Counted from the stretch's first letter, positions 30,487 through 41,184 are shown. The stretch: 64,000 nt of DNA from Roseivirga sp. BDSF3-8 (GCF_041449215.1 NZ_JBGNFV010000001.1:2083001-2147000); one strand, 5' to 3'. Translations and numbers: made by a program. Notes: generated from the letters alone by a model not told the origin.

Positions 30487-31794
30487 CTACTGCACTTTAG
30501 CCAATACCTTTTCTTCTTCCTTAACAGGATAGCTGATGCTTTCCAGCTTTTGTGTCAGGCTTCTTTTTACCTCAGCGAAAGCTTCAGCATGTTCTTTACT
30601 GATAGGCTCCGAAGGGGGAAGTTCTACCCTTAGTGCATCTACCTGACGGCCATTCTTCCAAAAACGGAAGCATAAGTGGGGGCCTGTGGCCAGCCCTGTG
30701 CTGCCCACATAGCCGATTATCTGTCCCTGCTTTACCTTTACACCCGGGCGAATACCTTGGGCGCGCTTAGACATATGGAGGTACTGAGTGGTATAAACAC
30801 TGTTGTGCTTTACTTTCACATAGTTGCCATTACCGCTGTTGTAGGTAGAGGCGACTATGATGCCGTCACCGACTGACTTGATAGGGGTGCCTGTGGGGGC
30901 CGCATAATCTGTACCCAAATGTGCTTTCCACCGCTTTTGTACGGGATGGAATCGCCTGGGAGAGTAGCGGCTACTGATACGGCTGTAGTTCAGAGGTGCC
31001 TTAAGAAATGCTTTGCGAAGGCTGTTGCCCTCCTCATCAAAGTAGTCTACCCCATTGCCCTGATCATAGTAAAAGGCAAAAAACGTATTACCGAAGTGCT
31101 CAAATTCAGCTCCTATGATTCTACCCAGCCCAACAGGTTCGCCTTCTACGAGTTGCTGCTCATATATGACTTTAAAGCGATCTCCCTTTTGGATACGGAA
31201 GAAGTCGATTTGCCAGGCGAACACATCGGCCAGCTTACTTACGAGTGCGGGAGAGGCTCCTTCATCCATAAGGGTTTGGTACATGCTGCTCTCGATCACA
31301 CCGCTCATGGTCCTTTCTTCGGTGACTACCTGCCTCTGCTCCTTGTAGATTCTGATGCTATCCTGCAGGTCAAACACGACATATTCCAGCGGACTAGGTT
31401 CATAAACCATGGCCTTAGCCGTACGAGCGGAATCATTATCGCAGATGAGAGTATATTTTTTATTGGCAGCCAAACGCCTTACATCAAATACCTCTTTGCT
31501 CTTAAGAGCGATGTTGTGGATGGTGCCAAATGAAATATTGTACTCGGAAAGGATGTGTGAAAGGTTTTGGTTAGGCTTTATGACATCCTCTATAATGAGC
31601 ATAGAATCCACGACCATACCGTATAGAACCTTGGGTTCAGGTTCTGGCTTACTTACGGAATCTGCATGTAAAGTAGCCGAAGCTTCACTTACCTGAGTAG
31701 CGCTTGCAGACTGTTGTCTGTAGGGGCTCAACATATAATAGGAAGCAATAGAAAGAGCCACCAAAATTCCGATAGCAAGAATACGTTTTTTCAT
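30487..31794 (-). CDS. M23-family (LytM) peptidase, periplasmic
   Basis: 435 residues. N-terminal membrane anchor or signal (about 4-22), then an OapA/LysM-like helper region and a C-terminal M23 domain. The first zinc ligands are clear in AHLGTDYAAPTGTPI (HxxxD) and the family glycine-rich stretch is GNGNYVKVKHN. At the second site, where the family usually has HxH, the sequence is TGPHLCFRFW, so the second His is Cys. It probably cuts peptidoglycan cross-links or regulates such an enzyme. Cys could still bind zinc; activity is uncertain. Confidence 0.88.
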   Translation of the reverse strand: MKKRILAIGILVALSIASYYMLSPYRQQSASATQVSEASATLHADSVSKPEPEPKVLYGMVVDSMLIIEDVIKPNQNLSHILSEYNISFGTIHNIALKSKEVFDVRRLAANKKYTLICDNDSARTAKAMVYEPSPLEYVVFDLQDSIRIYKEQRQVVTEERTMSGVIESSMYQTLMDEGASPALVSKLADVFAWQIDFFRIQKGDRFKVIYEQQLVEGEPVGLGRIIGAEFEHFGNTFFAFYYDQGNGVDYFDEEGNSLRKAFLKAPLNYSRISSRYSPRRFHPVQKRWKAHLGTDYAAPTGTPIKSVGDGIIVASTYNSGNGNYVKVKHNSVYTTQYLHMSKRAQGIRPGVKVKQGQIIGYVGSTGLATGPHLCFRFWKNGRQVDALRVELPPSEPISKEHAEAFAEVKRSLTQKLESISYPVKEEEKVLAKVQ

Positions 31795-32255
31795 TAAGAG
31801 TCGATATTTGAGCGTTTCGAATTACTAAATAAAGGCTTTTTAGGCACAATTTAAACCTTTAAGTTGGTAACTCTCTAGCTTTCATGTAATTAAGATGTAT
31901 TTTGATAAGAAAAGCTTCAATTATTATTAAAATTTGAGGGTTATTTCTGCCCTGAAAATTAACGTTCAAGCTGCAGGCATGGTATAGCGGAGCTAGAAAG
32001 ATTGAAAACATGTGTTTATGACAATAGTATGCCAGAATATTTACATAGGTGACAGGCCTTAAAGCAGAGTCTTGATTTTTGATGACAACAGATTGTATTT
32101 TAATTCCTGTGTACGATTTTTGCCTGATTTATGCACATATCCCATGCTGACTGATTACTGATGTATAAAAAAACCCACTTTCCTTTTTACAGGAAAGTGG
32201 GTTTTCAGAAACTAAAGGGTGATTTCTTTAGTACTAACGCTAGTATAACGGTAAA
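31795..32255. other. Intergenic region without a gene
   Basis: AT-rich. The left part should hold the M23 promoter. The right end carries the dsbD-side terminator. No ORF with a credible start or family match was seen. Confidence 0.5.
32170..32205 (-). terminator. Terminator after the DsbD-like gene
   Basis: Perfect arms AACCCACTTTCCT and AGGAAAGTGGGTT, with A/T runs on both sides, lie about 50 bases past the stop codon on the minus strand. Confidence 0.8.
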
Positions 32256-34382
32256 CTATTGCACGGCGGCTACTTTATTATTTTCATGGGCCTCCAGTCC
32301 GCTTTCAAGAAAGTCTTTAAAAGCCTCTACATCTTTATTATACCCCATCGGCTCATTGGTGAGGGGTTGTCCCTGGCTATCCACCAGCACGTAAAAAGGC
32401 TGAGCGTTATTACCAAATCGTGTGATCTGGAAGTCGGCATTCTGCTTGCCGATCGTCTTTTTTACCTTACCATCGTATGCTGATTCGTACCACTCAGATT
32501 CGGGTAACTCGTAGCGTTCATCTACATAGAGAGATACGACGATATAGTCCTCCCGAAGGCTCTGGAGTACCTCAGGGTCAGACCATACGCTTTCTTCCAT
32601 TTCCCGGCAGTTGGCACAACCATGACCGGTAAAATCCAGAAAGACAGGTTTGCCGGTGGCTTTACTACAAGCCAGTGCCTGCTCATATTCAAAGTACCCA
32701 AAGAGTCCCTGAGGGATTTCCAGGAAGTCGTTGTACTTAGGTGATTCACAGGCTTCTTCTTCCACTACGGAAACCTGTTCGCCCACTGCAGATTGTTCAC
32801 GCATAAGGCGAACAATATTGAAGTCCTGGGTCGACATAGGCGGAAGGTAACCTGCGATAGCCTTAAGGGGTGCTCCAAACAGGCCGGGGATAAGGTATAG
32901 AACGAAAGCAAAGGTAATAATGGAGAGCAATAACCTGCCTACCCCGATGCCTTCATTTGGTCCGTCGGAGGCCAGGCGTATTTTACCGAGCAGGTAAAAG
33001 CCCATAAGGCTGAATATTACTATCCAGATGACAAGAAATACATCTCTGTCCAATATGCCCCAGTGATAAACCAGGTCTATCATACTGAGAAACTTGAATG
33101 CCAGGGCTAGCTCCAGGAAGCCAAATACGACTTTGACGGCGTTGAGCCAAGAGCCCGACTGGCCGCGGATAAACTTATCCACCACTCCTGGTGAAAAGGC
33201 CAGAACAGTAAGGGGCAAAGCCATGCCCAGGCCAAAGCTGAACATGCCGGCTACAGGCTGTAGTATGTCTCCGCTGGCAGAGGCTACCAAAAGACTACCT
33301 ACTATGGGACCTGTGCAGCTAAAGCTTACCACCACCAGGGTAAGGGCCATGAAGAATACCCCGATCAGACCTCCTTTATCCGCCTGATCATCTATTTTAT
33401 TAACCAGGCCGCTGGGTAAGGTGATCTCAAAAAGTCCGAAAAAGCTGAGGGCAAATATGAGAAAGGTCAGGAAGAAAATAGTGTTGGGCAGCCAGTGGGT
33501 GCTTATTTCATTATTAGCATCCGCTCCCAGCAGGCCTGCCACAAGTGTACCGGCTACTGTATAAATGACTACTATACTAAGCCCATAAAAAAGTGCCTTT
33601 GTATGACCACCCTTCTTATCACCTGAAAACATACTCAGGGTCATAGGGAGGATGGGAAAAACACAGGGGGTAATGAGTACAGCCATTCCGGCAAGGAAGG
33701 CGATGAGAAGAAAGCTCCATAGGCTTTCTTTTTTTTCAGCCTCGTTTTTTTCCGGCTGTCCGGTGGCTATGACACTTTTTTCAGGGTTTTCGGTGTCATT
33801 TGCCGGGGTGGTACTGTCGTTGTTCATAGCGCTAAACACGCTGCCGGAAGACTCAGAGCTTGTTTGTGCGTTGCCCTTTTCAGGATTAGTGGTTCCTGCC
33901 AGTAAGGTGTTTTCGCCGGTTAGGGCTACACTGAACTCATATTCTTTAGGAATACACTGTCCTGTAATATCACTACAGGTTTGATATTCGATTATTCCCG
34001 TGGCTACAGGATCATCTTTTCCTGTAAGCTTTACAGGCTGACGAAAAACCCCTGTTTGCTTAAAGTAGGTGACATTCCCTTCAAATATTTCATCAAACTT
34101 CTCTTTAGGGTCTACGGGAATTACTTCGCCGGAAAGCTGGTACCCTTCTTCATCTTCATAGATAAAGGTGGTAACCTGGGGGCCCAGATCGGGGTCAAAG
34201 TCACTGCTGTAAAGGTACCAATCGGGATCGATGGTTGCTTTGAATACGATGATCCGTTCATCAGGTGAACTACCTTCTTCCACTGTGGTTTGCCACTGAA
34301 CCGGATCCAGGATCTGGGCAGCAGAAGGGGTGATCGTTCCTAATGTCAGTAATAGAGTTAGGAGTAAAAGGAGATACCTCAT
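32256..34382 (-). CDS. Protein-disulfide reductase of the DsbD family
   Basis: 708 residues. Signal peptide, then an N-terminal periplasmic domain with a Cys pair (YQTCSDITGQCIP near 135-142), a Ser/Glu-rich linker, and eight predicted membrane helices including TPCVFPILPMT and SFSCTGPIVGS, whose Cys are the DsbD beta-domain pair. The C-terminal thioredoxin domain has GHGCANCREME. It moves electrons from cytoplasmic thioredoxin to periplasmic thiol proteins, for example in cytochrome c maturation. I leave the symbol blank because Bacteroidota homologues have varied partners. Confidence 0.93.
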   Translation of the reverse strand: MRYLLLLLTLLLTLGTITPSAAQILDPVQWQTTVEEGSSPDERIIVFKATIDPDWYLYSSDFDPDLGPQVTTFIYEDEEGYQLSGEVIPVDPKEKFDEIFEGNVTYFKQTGVFRQPVKLTGKDDPVATGIIEYQTCSDITGQCIPKEYEFSVALTGENTLLAGTTNPEKGNAQTSSESSGSVFSAMNNDSTTPANDTENPEKSVIATGQPEKNEAEKKESLWSFLLIAFLAGMAVLITPCVFPILPMTLSMFSGDKKGGHTKALFYGLSIVVIYTVAGTLVAGLLGADANNEISTHWLPNTIFFLTFLIFALSFFGLFEITLPSGLVNKIDDQADKGGLIGVFFMALTLVVVSFSCTGPIVGSLLVASASGDILQPVAGMFSFGLGMALPLTVLAFSPGVVDKFIRGQSGSWLNAVKVVFGFLELALAFKFLSMIDLVYHWGILDRDVFLVIWIVIFSLMGFYLLGKIRLASDGPNEGIGVGRLLLSIITFAFVLYLIPGLFGAPLKAIAGYLPPMSTQDFNIVRLMREQSAVGEQVSVVEEEACESPKYNDFLEIPQGLFGYFEYEQALACSKATGKPVFLDFTGHGCANCREMEESVWSDPEVLQSLREDYIVVSLYVDERYELPESEWYESAYDGKVKKTIGKQNADFQITRFGNNAQPFYVLVDSQGQPLTNEPMGYNKDVEAFKDFLESGLEAHENNKVAAVQ

Positions 34383-34457
34383 CGGGCGATTAGTGAATGT
34401 TTATTTCCTTATTCAATACGGTTGCCTGCAATCAAAGTTCCTTAGGAGGCCAAAAGA

Positions 34458-34487
34458 CGAAAAGCGGAGTAAATACCCCGCTTTTCG
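34458..34487 (-). terminator. Hairpin after the M20 dipeptidase gene
   Basis: CGAAAAGCGG (34458-34467) pairs with CCGCTTTTCG (34478-34487). Only a weak T run follows on the minus strand. Confidence 0.6.
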
Positions 34488-34505
34488 TAATAAGTTAATG
34501 ATGGA

Positions 34506-35894
34506 TTACTTTCCATGAACTTCACCAAAGTGCTTATGGAATAAGCTAATGGTTTCTATTCCTTTGATAAAGTTGAATATGCCGTAGCTTTCATTAGGCG
34601 AGTGAATGGCATCACTGTTAAGGCCAAACCCAAGGAGTATGCTATCAAGGCCCAGTTCCTTTTGGAAAAGTGCTACGATAGGGATACTTCCTCCGTCACG
34701 GGTAGGTACAGGGCGCTTGTTCCATGCTTCCTCAAAGGCGCGGCTGGCAGCTTCAAAGCCTGGTGAGTCGGTAGGCACCACCGCAGGCTGGCCGCCATGG
34801 TGAGGTTTTACCTTCACTTTCACCCCCTCAGGAGCAATAGACATGAAGTGCTTTTCAAAAAGCGCTGTGATTTCGTGGTGGTCCTGGTCCGGTACTAACC
34901 TCATGCTTATTTTAGCATAGGCTTTAGAGGGCAATACTGTTTTGGCTCCTTCACCAGTATATCCTCCCCATATCCCATTTACATCAAGAGTAGGCCGGAT
35001 GCCCAGCTGCTCGAGTATGGTATAGCCCTTCTCACCAGCAAGGCCATCCACACCGAGTTCTTTTTTATATGCCTCTTCATCAAACGGGGCTTTTGCCAGT
35101 TCTTTCCTTTCCTCAAGAGTCAGCTCGGCTACCTTATCGTAGAAGCCTGGGATAGTAATCCGGTTATTTTCATCCTGCAGGCTGGCGATCATGCGGCATA
35201 GCGTATTGATAGGGTTTGCCACGGCACCACCGTATGTGCCACTATGCAGGTCGCGGTTAGGTCCGGTTACTTCTACCTCCAGGTAGCTCAGCCCCTTGAG
35301 GCCTACCGTAACGCTGGGATGCTCATTGCTTATCATGCTGGTGTCAGATACTACGATCACATCAGCTTTTAGCAGCTCTTTATTATTCTTTACAAAGATA
35401 TCGAGGTTCTCTGAGCCTACTTCTTCCTCACCTTCAATCATCATTTTGACGTTGCAAGGGAGGCCTGTGGTATTATTAAGTACCTCCAGGGCTTTAATAT
35501 GCATGTAAAACTGGCCTTTATCATCGGCTGCACCTCTCGCAAATATTTTTTGGTCTTTTACGACAGGCTCGAAAGGGGGTGAGTCCCAAAGCTCGTACGG
35601 ATCAGCAGGCTGCACATCGTAGTGGCCATAGATAAGGATAGTAGGAAGTGAAGGATCTACGATCTTTTCGCCATATACAATGGGGTGGCCCTTCGTTTCA
35701 TGAAGCTCCGCTGAATCGGCACCAGCTTCAAGTATTTTCTCACGTACCCACTCGGCCGCCCGGCGTACGTCGGCTTTAAACTTACTGTCTGCACTTACCG
35801 AAGGGATCCGAAGCAGATCAAACAGTTCGTCTATGAATCGCTGCCGGTTACTTTCGATGTAGCTTTTGGTATCTGTACCTTTCGTTTGGTTCAT
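34506..35894 (-). CDS. M20 family dipeptidase
   Basis: From the ATG at 35894 it has 462 residues; a longer frame adds a Cys-rich N-terminus with no family support. Metal-binding motifs of the M20 di-zinc peptidases are present: GHYDVQPADPYELW (His), GAADDKGQFYMH (bridging Asp), EGEEEVGS (Glu pair, catalytic and ligand), and a C-terminal His in DAIHSPNE. A lid/dimerisation domain is inserted at about 190-360 (DLHSGTYGGAVANP). It hydrolyses dipeptides or similar small peptides in the cytoplasm. Confidence 0.92.
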   Translation of the reverse strand: MNQTKGTDTKSYIESNRQRFIDELFDLLRIPSVSADSKFKADVRRAAEWVREKILEAGADSAELHETKGHPIVYGEKIVDPSLPTILIYGHYDVQPADPYELWDSPPFEPVVKDQKIFARGAADDKGQFYMHIKALEVLNNTTGLPCNVKMMIEGEEEVGSENLDIFVKNNKELLKADVIVVSDTSMISNEHPSVTVGLKGLSYLEVEVTGPNRDLHSGTYGGAVANPINTLCRMIASLQDENNRITIPGFYDKVAELTLEERKELAKAPFDEEAYKKELGVDGLAGEKGYTILEQLGIRPTLDVNGIWGGYTGEGAKTVLPSKAYAKISMRLVPDQDHHEITALFEKHFMSIAPEGVKVKVKPHHGGQPAVVPTDSPGFEAASRAFEEAWNKRPVPTRDGGSIPIVALFQKELGLDSILLGFGLNSDAIHSPNESYGIFNFIKGIETISLFHKHFGEVHGK

Positions 35895-36020
35895 ATTGCT
35901 TATTTCAATCAGCTTAAGGAGTTTATTTTTTCGGCATTCTGCCCTTGAAAAGGGGCAAAGGTACAATAGTTAGACGAATTTTGGGAAAATTACAAGCATA
36001 AACCACCTTTCTGAAATGCA

Positions 36021-36045
36021 AAAACCCGGCGCAGGCCGGGTTTTT
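36021..36045 (-). terminator. Terminator after the 1596-residue protein gene
   Basis: CCCGGC / GCCGGG stem with a four-base loop, flanked by A and T runs, 20 bases beyond the stop codon; usable in both directions. Confidence 0.75.
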
Positions 36046-36064
36046 CATGGTTTTACTTTATAAA

Positions 36065-39000
36065 TCAGAAGCCTTCATCCTCCTCTTCCTCTTCACCCTC
36101 TTCGGGAGCTGGCAGGCCAAAGCCATCGTCAGGTGTGGCCAGCGGATCTACCACCGGATCGGTGGGCAGGTCGAGGTTATATGGCTCTTCTATGCCAAAG
36201 TATGTTTTTCTAAAGCGGTTAATGAAGCCGAGTACATCGCTCATTTCACCCTGGAAGAAGACGAACTCTCCCAGCTTGGCTTTATCTACATTGGTCTTTT
36301 CATTTACGAGGTTATTAAACTGGTCATTGGAACTGTACATGAGTAAACGCCCCTGTTCGTACTGGAAGAAATACCAGCTTACATTACTCATTTGCATGAA
36401 GATGTTGACCTGTTCGCCCTCCATGGTTTTGCGAATTTCCACGAAGCCGTCTGTCATGGCGTTTATGTCCTGGTTACCGATGTTTGACACACCGATTTTA
36501 CCTTCACTATACCATGCGGTATTACCTTCACTCCACTTCAAGTCCAGCGTACTTAATGAGATGGTTTTTTGTAACTCACCTCCCATGCTCAAAAGAGGTA
36601 CGTATTCCTCCAGGCTTTTCTCTTCATAGGCACGGGCACTTCTTTCGCCTATGATCTCACTGACTTTATACAGGAGGCCTGTAAGGTCCTGGTGAGCCTC
36701 GGGCAGGCCTAATCTGTCAATCACATCCTTCATGTCCATGGCCATGATGTCAGTGATCTGTGAAGAAATATCCCACTCGAATACGCTGAAGGTATTAAAA
36801 CTCAGGTCACTGGTGGTCATGTTACCACTACCCTTACCGGCACTCACAACTGAAATATTAGGGTCTCCGCTAATGAAGTTAAATGGCCCTTCAAACTGGA
36901 TGTCACTGGTCTCTACATTATAGGCCAGGTAACTGCCGCTATAAGATTCTCCACTGGCTTTTTTCTCCTCCTCTACCTTATACTGGTCATTTTCCTGGTC
37001 ATAGTATAGTGTACCGCTGGGAATAAAGAAGTCCTCATCGGAAGGGGTACGCTTCTCAGTCACGAATGTACTGTAGAGCTGGTTGGTCCCTTCCTGAATG
37101 TGAATACCTGCACTAATGGGCTCACCCTTTTCGGTAATAGCCTCCTCATAGCGAAATCTTATTTCCTGCTGTTCAGCGTCGGACTTATATACGATCCAGG
37201 TATCATAACCGGGAATATCGAGATTAAGCTTAACATGTCCGTCCAGTTCCAGTGCGGGCTTATTCGCGATCATTTTTACTGTACCACGGAATACCATACC
37301 AGGAGAGATGATGAACTCGTTACGTTCCCAAACATCGCCGCTGGATACGGTAGCGAGTTTGGTGCGGCGGCCATCCTTTACTTCCTGCAGATCGAATCTT
37401 TCGAAAGGAATGGAGAAGGTGTCGGCGTCTGCATTCACATAGCGATAGATTGCACTCCCTTCAAATGCCGTACGAGAAAGAATCTTGATATCTCCATCGT
37501 AGAGGTTATGATAGCCGTCCAACGTGTCTATTACCAGGGTGGCTTTTTTTAGCCTGTCCAGTTCCGCATTCTGCAAAATGGTCATTTCCCCTTCATTAGG
37601 GGTAACCTTGGCATCTGCTACTTTGATAAAAGGGATACCGCTCACGTGCAGCTGGAGGGTCTCGATGTCATATACCGCTCCGCTGGCATTGAAGGCAAGG
37701 CTATCGAGGTCTTTACGTGTGGTGTAGAAGTATGAGTTTTCTATGGATACATCCTTTGGCTTGGTCATATAGACCTTCTTCTCGTCCAGCTTCCAGGTGG
37801 CCGTAGGTATGGATGTTTTGTACCGGGCGTAAGGAAATTCCATAGCGGCCACGCCCTCCTCTTCAGGATTAATGGTCGCGATGTCATTCACCAGGTCGAA
37901 CTGTAGTCTGATATCCCGTCCTGTAATCGTTGGCTTTTTGGGATCCGATGACTTTACCTCGAAGTTGGCGTTTCTGGCTCCGAAGCTGCTCTCACCAAAT
38001 ACCATCTTGCGGGACCTGGCTTCTGATCCTCTGGTAAGTAGTTTGCCATCGGCAAACATGCCTGTGCTGGTAAGGGTAGCTGTACCATACAGGTTGGCGG
38101 TATTTTTATAAAGCTCAAAAGGAACCTCCTCAAGGTTTGTGATATGCATGCTGTCCTGCTGGGGCAGCCACTTCATTTCATATTTCTGTACGCTGGCAGC
38201 AGGGTAGGAGGCGCCTCCCAGCGAACCGGGCCGAATGATAGCTTTTGAACCTACAGCCGTTACACTGTCTTTGTAAAATATGAATTCGTCGGAATAAGCA
38301 GTGGCTGTAAGGTGATCTATCTTTTCATTTGCACGAAGTCCATTATTATCGAGGGTAATGGTACCGTATAGCCTTGCGTCCCCTTCATAAAGAGGATATC
38401 CCTCCTGGGGTACCTCATGTACAAAACCGAGGCTGTTGTCCTCCTTTACGGATAGCTGAGCACTGAAATCCGGAAATATACCACCGGATGAAAAGACCCC
38501 TTCAAAGGTAATGGCCTTTTTGTCGTGTGCATTTATACTATCAAGGTCAAAGGGAGGTATCTGAAACTGAAGGTTATCATCGTACGCTCCGCCCAGGATT
38601 TCTTTACCTGAAAAGAATACAGTGGCACCTTTTTCGGCACTGAATTTAGGAAACTCGGGATAGCGCTTGAGAGCGGATTTGTTATTGGGCTTATTGATAT
38701 ATAGCACACCAGCTGTTTCTACAAGCTGGTTTTTCATCCTGTTCTTCATGTTTTTACTATAGCGATCCTTTTCCTCCCTTTCTAGATTAAGTTTAATACT
38801 GTCTATCTGGGGCAAGGCAATAAGGAAGCTATCGTAGTCAAAGAGAAACTCCTTACCGATGTATTCGAAGTTACCGGCATTTAGCTTTCCGTCGAATACA
38901 AAGTCGCGGTTATTCAGCAGGGTGATTTGATTGTCATTCGGTTCTATACTCACATCCAGCTCTTCACTGAGGTAAAACTCCTTTATACCTCTGACAGTGA

Positions 39001-40855
39001 GTTCCTGGCTTTTCAGGTTGAGTGTTCCATTAGGCCCGCCGGGGGAAAGGCTGGGGATGATCATGTTGTCATAATCCTTCTTTTTACCCTTACTCATCAC
39101 ATAGTGAAACCCTTTGCGGCGAATCTTAACGTAGCCCGTTTGCGGCTGGTAATCGATGTAACCGTTCTGCATGAGCTCTACCATTGCATTTCGAAGGGTT
39201 TTAGGGTCCTTCTTAAAGGCTTCAGCCATATCATCTGAATAGAACTCAGAGCTACGGTTTTTACGTGCGTAGCTTACTGCCATAAGGAGCGGATGATATC
39301 CGTAAAGCCCGCTCAGGCGGTTAAATCGCTGCTCATTGTAATATTCCTGCGACTCGAAAATGGCGGGAATTTCATTCCTCGCATTCAATATGGATATATC
39401 CAGGCTATCCAGGTCGGTCTGCCACCTGATCATATCAGCATAGATGTCCATATTGTAGTAAGAGGCGAAGAATGGAGTGTTCTTAAACCCGCCGTCAGAG
39501 GTAAGCACAGTAAGCTCCTTCTGTGGAATGGAGTAGCTAAAGTTTACGGCGGGGTGGTACAGGCTGTCTGCCTGGTGAAATATGGTGATTATGGCCTTAT
39601 TAGCGGTAATAAGGGAGTCACCAAGTGTGAAGCGTCTTGCCAGGGCTCTGAACTTATCTTTGTGCTCGATACTACTCATGCTTTCCAGCACGCTGGAGCT
39701 ATAGATTTTAGGGCCGGACATCGAGAAGCCTCCGCGATAGACAAGGTCTTCTCCTGCGATACCTTCTACACGAATATTGCCATCATAGCTTTTGAAACGT
39801 GGATGTGTGGCATTTTCTGGGGCATAGGCGCGATTACTGTCCCATTCGAAAACTCCCTCTACGGGTGAGGACAGCCTGCCTACATAGGTGAGCTTTACCT
39901 TATCGGCACTAAAGTCTACTTTGTTAGGGCTTACGACAAACTGATCCATCTCTGCAAAAACAGAATCGGCGCTCAGTCCGGCATTTTCCCAGGAAAAAGT
40001 ACCTCCCTCTCCAACAAATTTATTGTCAATAGGCATCCAGCTACCGGAGGTTTCATAAAGCGTAACGCTGTCATATGGGGTGACAAAGCCTAAGTTTGTG
40101 CGTGTAAACTTAACGACTGGTCCTTGAATTTCAGGGATGATTATTTCAGTAAGGGCATAAGCGGTGGTAATGGGGTCCTCTTCTACACTTTCTTCTTCTT
40201 CTTCCTGCTCGTCCCAGGAGGTACCCCAGTCATCCTCAGAACCAGAATCTTCCGTTTCCCAGTCACTAAACCATCCATCGTCCTCCTGTTCTTCCTGCCC
40301 GGCCTCTTCCTCCAAAGGTGATTTTTGGGCAGGGGCGGGCTCTGGTACGGTGTTTTCTATAAAGTCAAAAGTAAATGTGCCGCCCCGGGCATACAGGCTA
40401 TTGTAGTTATTATGGTGCATAGCCTGGTAGCGAAACAGGGTACTTAGCTGCCTGTAAAAAGAGGTAATCTCTTTGTTTTCATAGGTATCCAGCACCTTTT
40501 CGGTTACGTTCAGTAGGTTGGACAGCTCAGCAGCGTTTACGGCGTTGCTATCTACTGCATAGGCCAGCATGGTAAAATAGTCCTGAAAGACTGGCCTTGG
40601 CCGCAGGTTTTTTTCCTCCATCCTGGTGGCTATCTTCTCTATTCGCTCCTTTTGGGAAGCGGTAAACGCTCCGCTTTGCCACTTTTGTGCGAAAAGGTTG
40701 CCTATTTCAATGGCTTGTTCCTGTTTGGTCCTGGTCATCATTTCCAGGGCTTTCTCCCCAAATCCGCCTTCCTGTGGCTGATCTGATTGCGCCCAGGCGA
40801 TTGCTCCATAGACCATAAATGAAAAGAACAGAATAAGTCCTTTAAAGTATTTCAT
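36065..40855 (-). CDS. Very large exported protein of unknown function
   Basis: 1596 residues with a signal peptide (about 1-22). An N-terminal helical part (to about 170) is followed by an acidic low-complexity segment (about 180-235, rich in Glu, Asp, Trp and Ser) and more than 1200 residues of beta-rich sequence with repeated short strands (Y.G...L.., F.A..V.L.Y.G). A helical, possibly winged-helix-like insert lies near 525-600. The tail ends in a run of Glu/Asp. There are no catalytic motifs and no type IX secretion signal that I can see. The fold suggests an envelope structural or lipid-handling protein, but I do not recognise the family. It is a single-gene unit. Confidence 0.85.
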   Translation of the reverse strand: MKYFKGLILFFSFMVYGAIAWAQSDQPQEGGFGEKALEMMTRTKQEQAIEIGNLFAQKWQSGAFTASQKERIEKIATRMEEKNLRPRPVFQDYFTMLAYAVDSNAVNAAELSNLLNVTEKVLDTYENKEITSFYRQLSTLFRYQAMHHNNYNSLYARGGTFTFDFIENTVPEPAPAQKSPLEEEAGQEEQEDDGWFSDWETEDSGSEDDWGTSWDEQEEEEESVEEDPITTAYALTEIIIPEIQGPVVKFTRTNLGFVTPYDSVTLYETSGSWMPIDNKFVGEGGTFSWENAGLSADSVFAEMDQFVVSPNKVDFSADKVKLTYVGRLSSPVEGVFEWDSNRAYAPENATHPRFKSYDGNIRVEGIAGEDLVYRGGFSMSGPKIYSSSVLESMSSIEHKDKFRALARRFTLGDSLITANKAIITIFHQADSLYHPAVNFSYSIPQKELTVLTSDGGFKNTPFFASYYNMDIYADMIRWQTDLDSLDISILNARNEIPAIFESQEYYNEQRFNRLSGLYGYHPLLMAVSYARKNRSSEFYSDDMAEAFKKDPKTLRNAMVELMQNGYIDYQPQTGYVKIRRKGFHYVMSKGKKKDYDNMIIPSLSPGGPNGTLNLKSQELTVRGIKEFYLSEELDVSIEPNDNQITLLNNRDFVFDGKLNAGNFEYIGKEFLFDYDSFLIALPQIDSIKLNLEREEKDRYSKNMKNRMKNQLVETAGVLYINKPNNKSALKRYPEFPKFSAEKGATVFFSGKEILGGAYDDNLQFQIPPFDLDSINAHDKKAITFEGVFSSGGIFPDFSAQLSVKEDNSLGFVHEVPQEGYPLYEGDARLYGTITLDNNGLRANEKIDHLTATAYSDEFIFYKDSVTAVGSKAIIRPGSLGGASYPAASVQKYEMKWLPQQDSMHITNLEEVPFELYKNTANLYGTATLTSTGMFADGKLLTRGSEARSRKMVFGESSFGARNANFEVKSSDPKKPTITGRDIRLQFDLVNDIATINPEEEGVAAMEFPYARYKTSIPTATWKLDEKKVYMTKPKDVSIENSYFYTTRKDLDSLAFNASGAVYDIETLQLHVSGIPFIKVADAKVTPNEGEMTILQNAELDRLKKATLVIDTLDGYHNLYDGDIKILSRTAFEGSAIYRYVNADADTFSIPFERFDLQEVKDGRRTKLATVSSGDVWERNEFIISPGMVFRGTVKMIANKPALELDGHVKLNLDIPGYDTWIVYKSDAEQQEIRFRYEEAITEKGEPISAGIHIQEGTNQLYSTFVTEKRTPSDEDFFIPSGTLYYDQENDQYKVEEEKKASGESYSGSYLAYNVETSDIQFEGPFNFISGDPNISVVSAGKGSGNMTTSDLSFNTFSVFEWDISSQITDIMAMDMKDVIDRLGLPEAHQDLTGLLYKVSEIIGERSARAYEEKSLEEYVPLLSMGGELQKTISLSTLDLKWSEGNTAWYSEGKIGVSNIGNQDINAMTDGFVEIRKTMEGEQVNIFMQMSNVSWYFFQYEQGRLLMYSSNDQFNNLVNEKTNVDKAKLGEFVFFQGEMSDVLGFINRFRKTYFGIEEPYNLDLPTDPVVDPLATPDDGFGLPAPEEGEEEEEDEGF

Positions 40856-41184
40856 ACACCTCGTTTATTCATATCCTGTGCCGCAATACCCAGTAGGCCT
40901 GGACCCGGCTTCAGTACACCAACTTTAAAAATACCAAATTGAGAGGCTCCATGGGCGATCTTGTAAGGTATGGGTGGATATTCAATCAATTAACGGTAAA
41001 GCACGTCTTGTCAGTGTGCCATTTGGTATGCGAAAAGAACGGTAGTTTGGAAAATTAGGTTCTCTACCGCCGGGCCTGGGGGAAAGTTGAGGCAATAGAA
41101 AATGAGGCTGTCTCAAAAGTAGAGGGGCCTTATTTCATGCCAACCAATATTTGGTTAATTACTATTTGCATTCTGCATGGCGAA

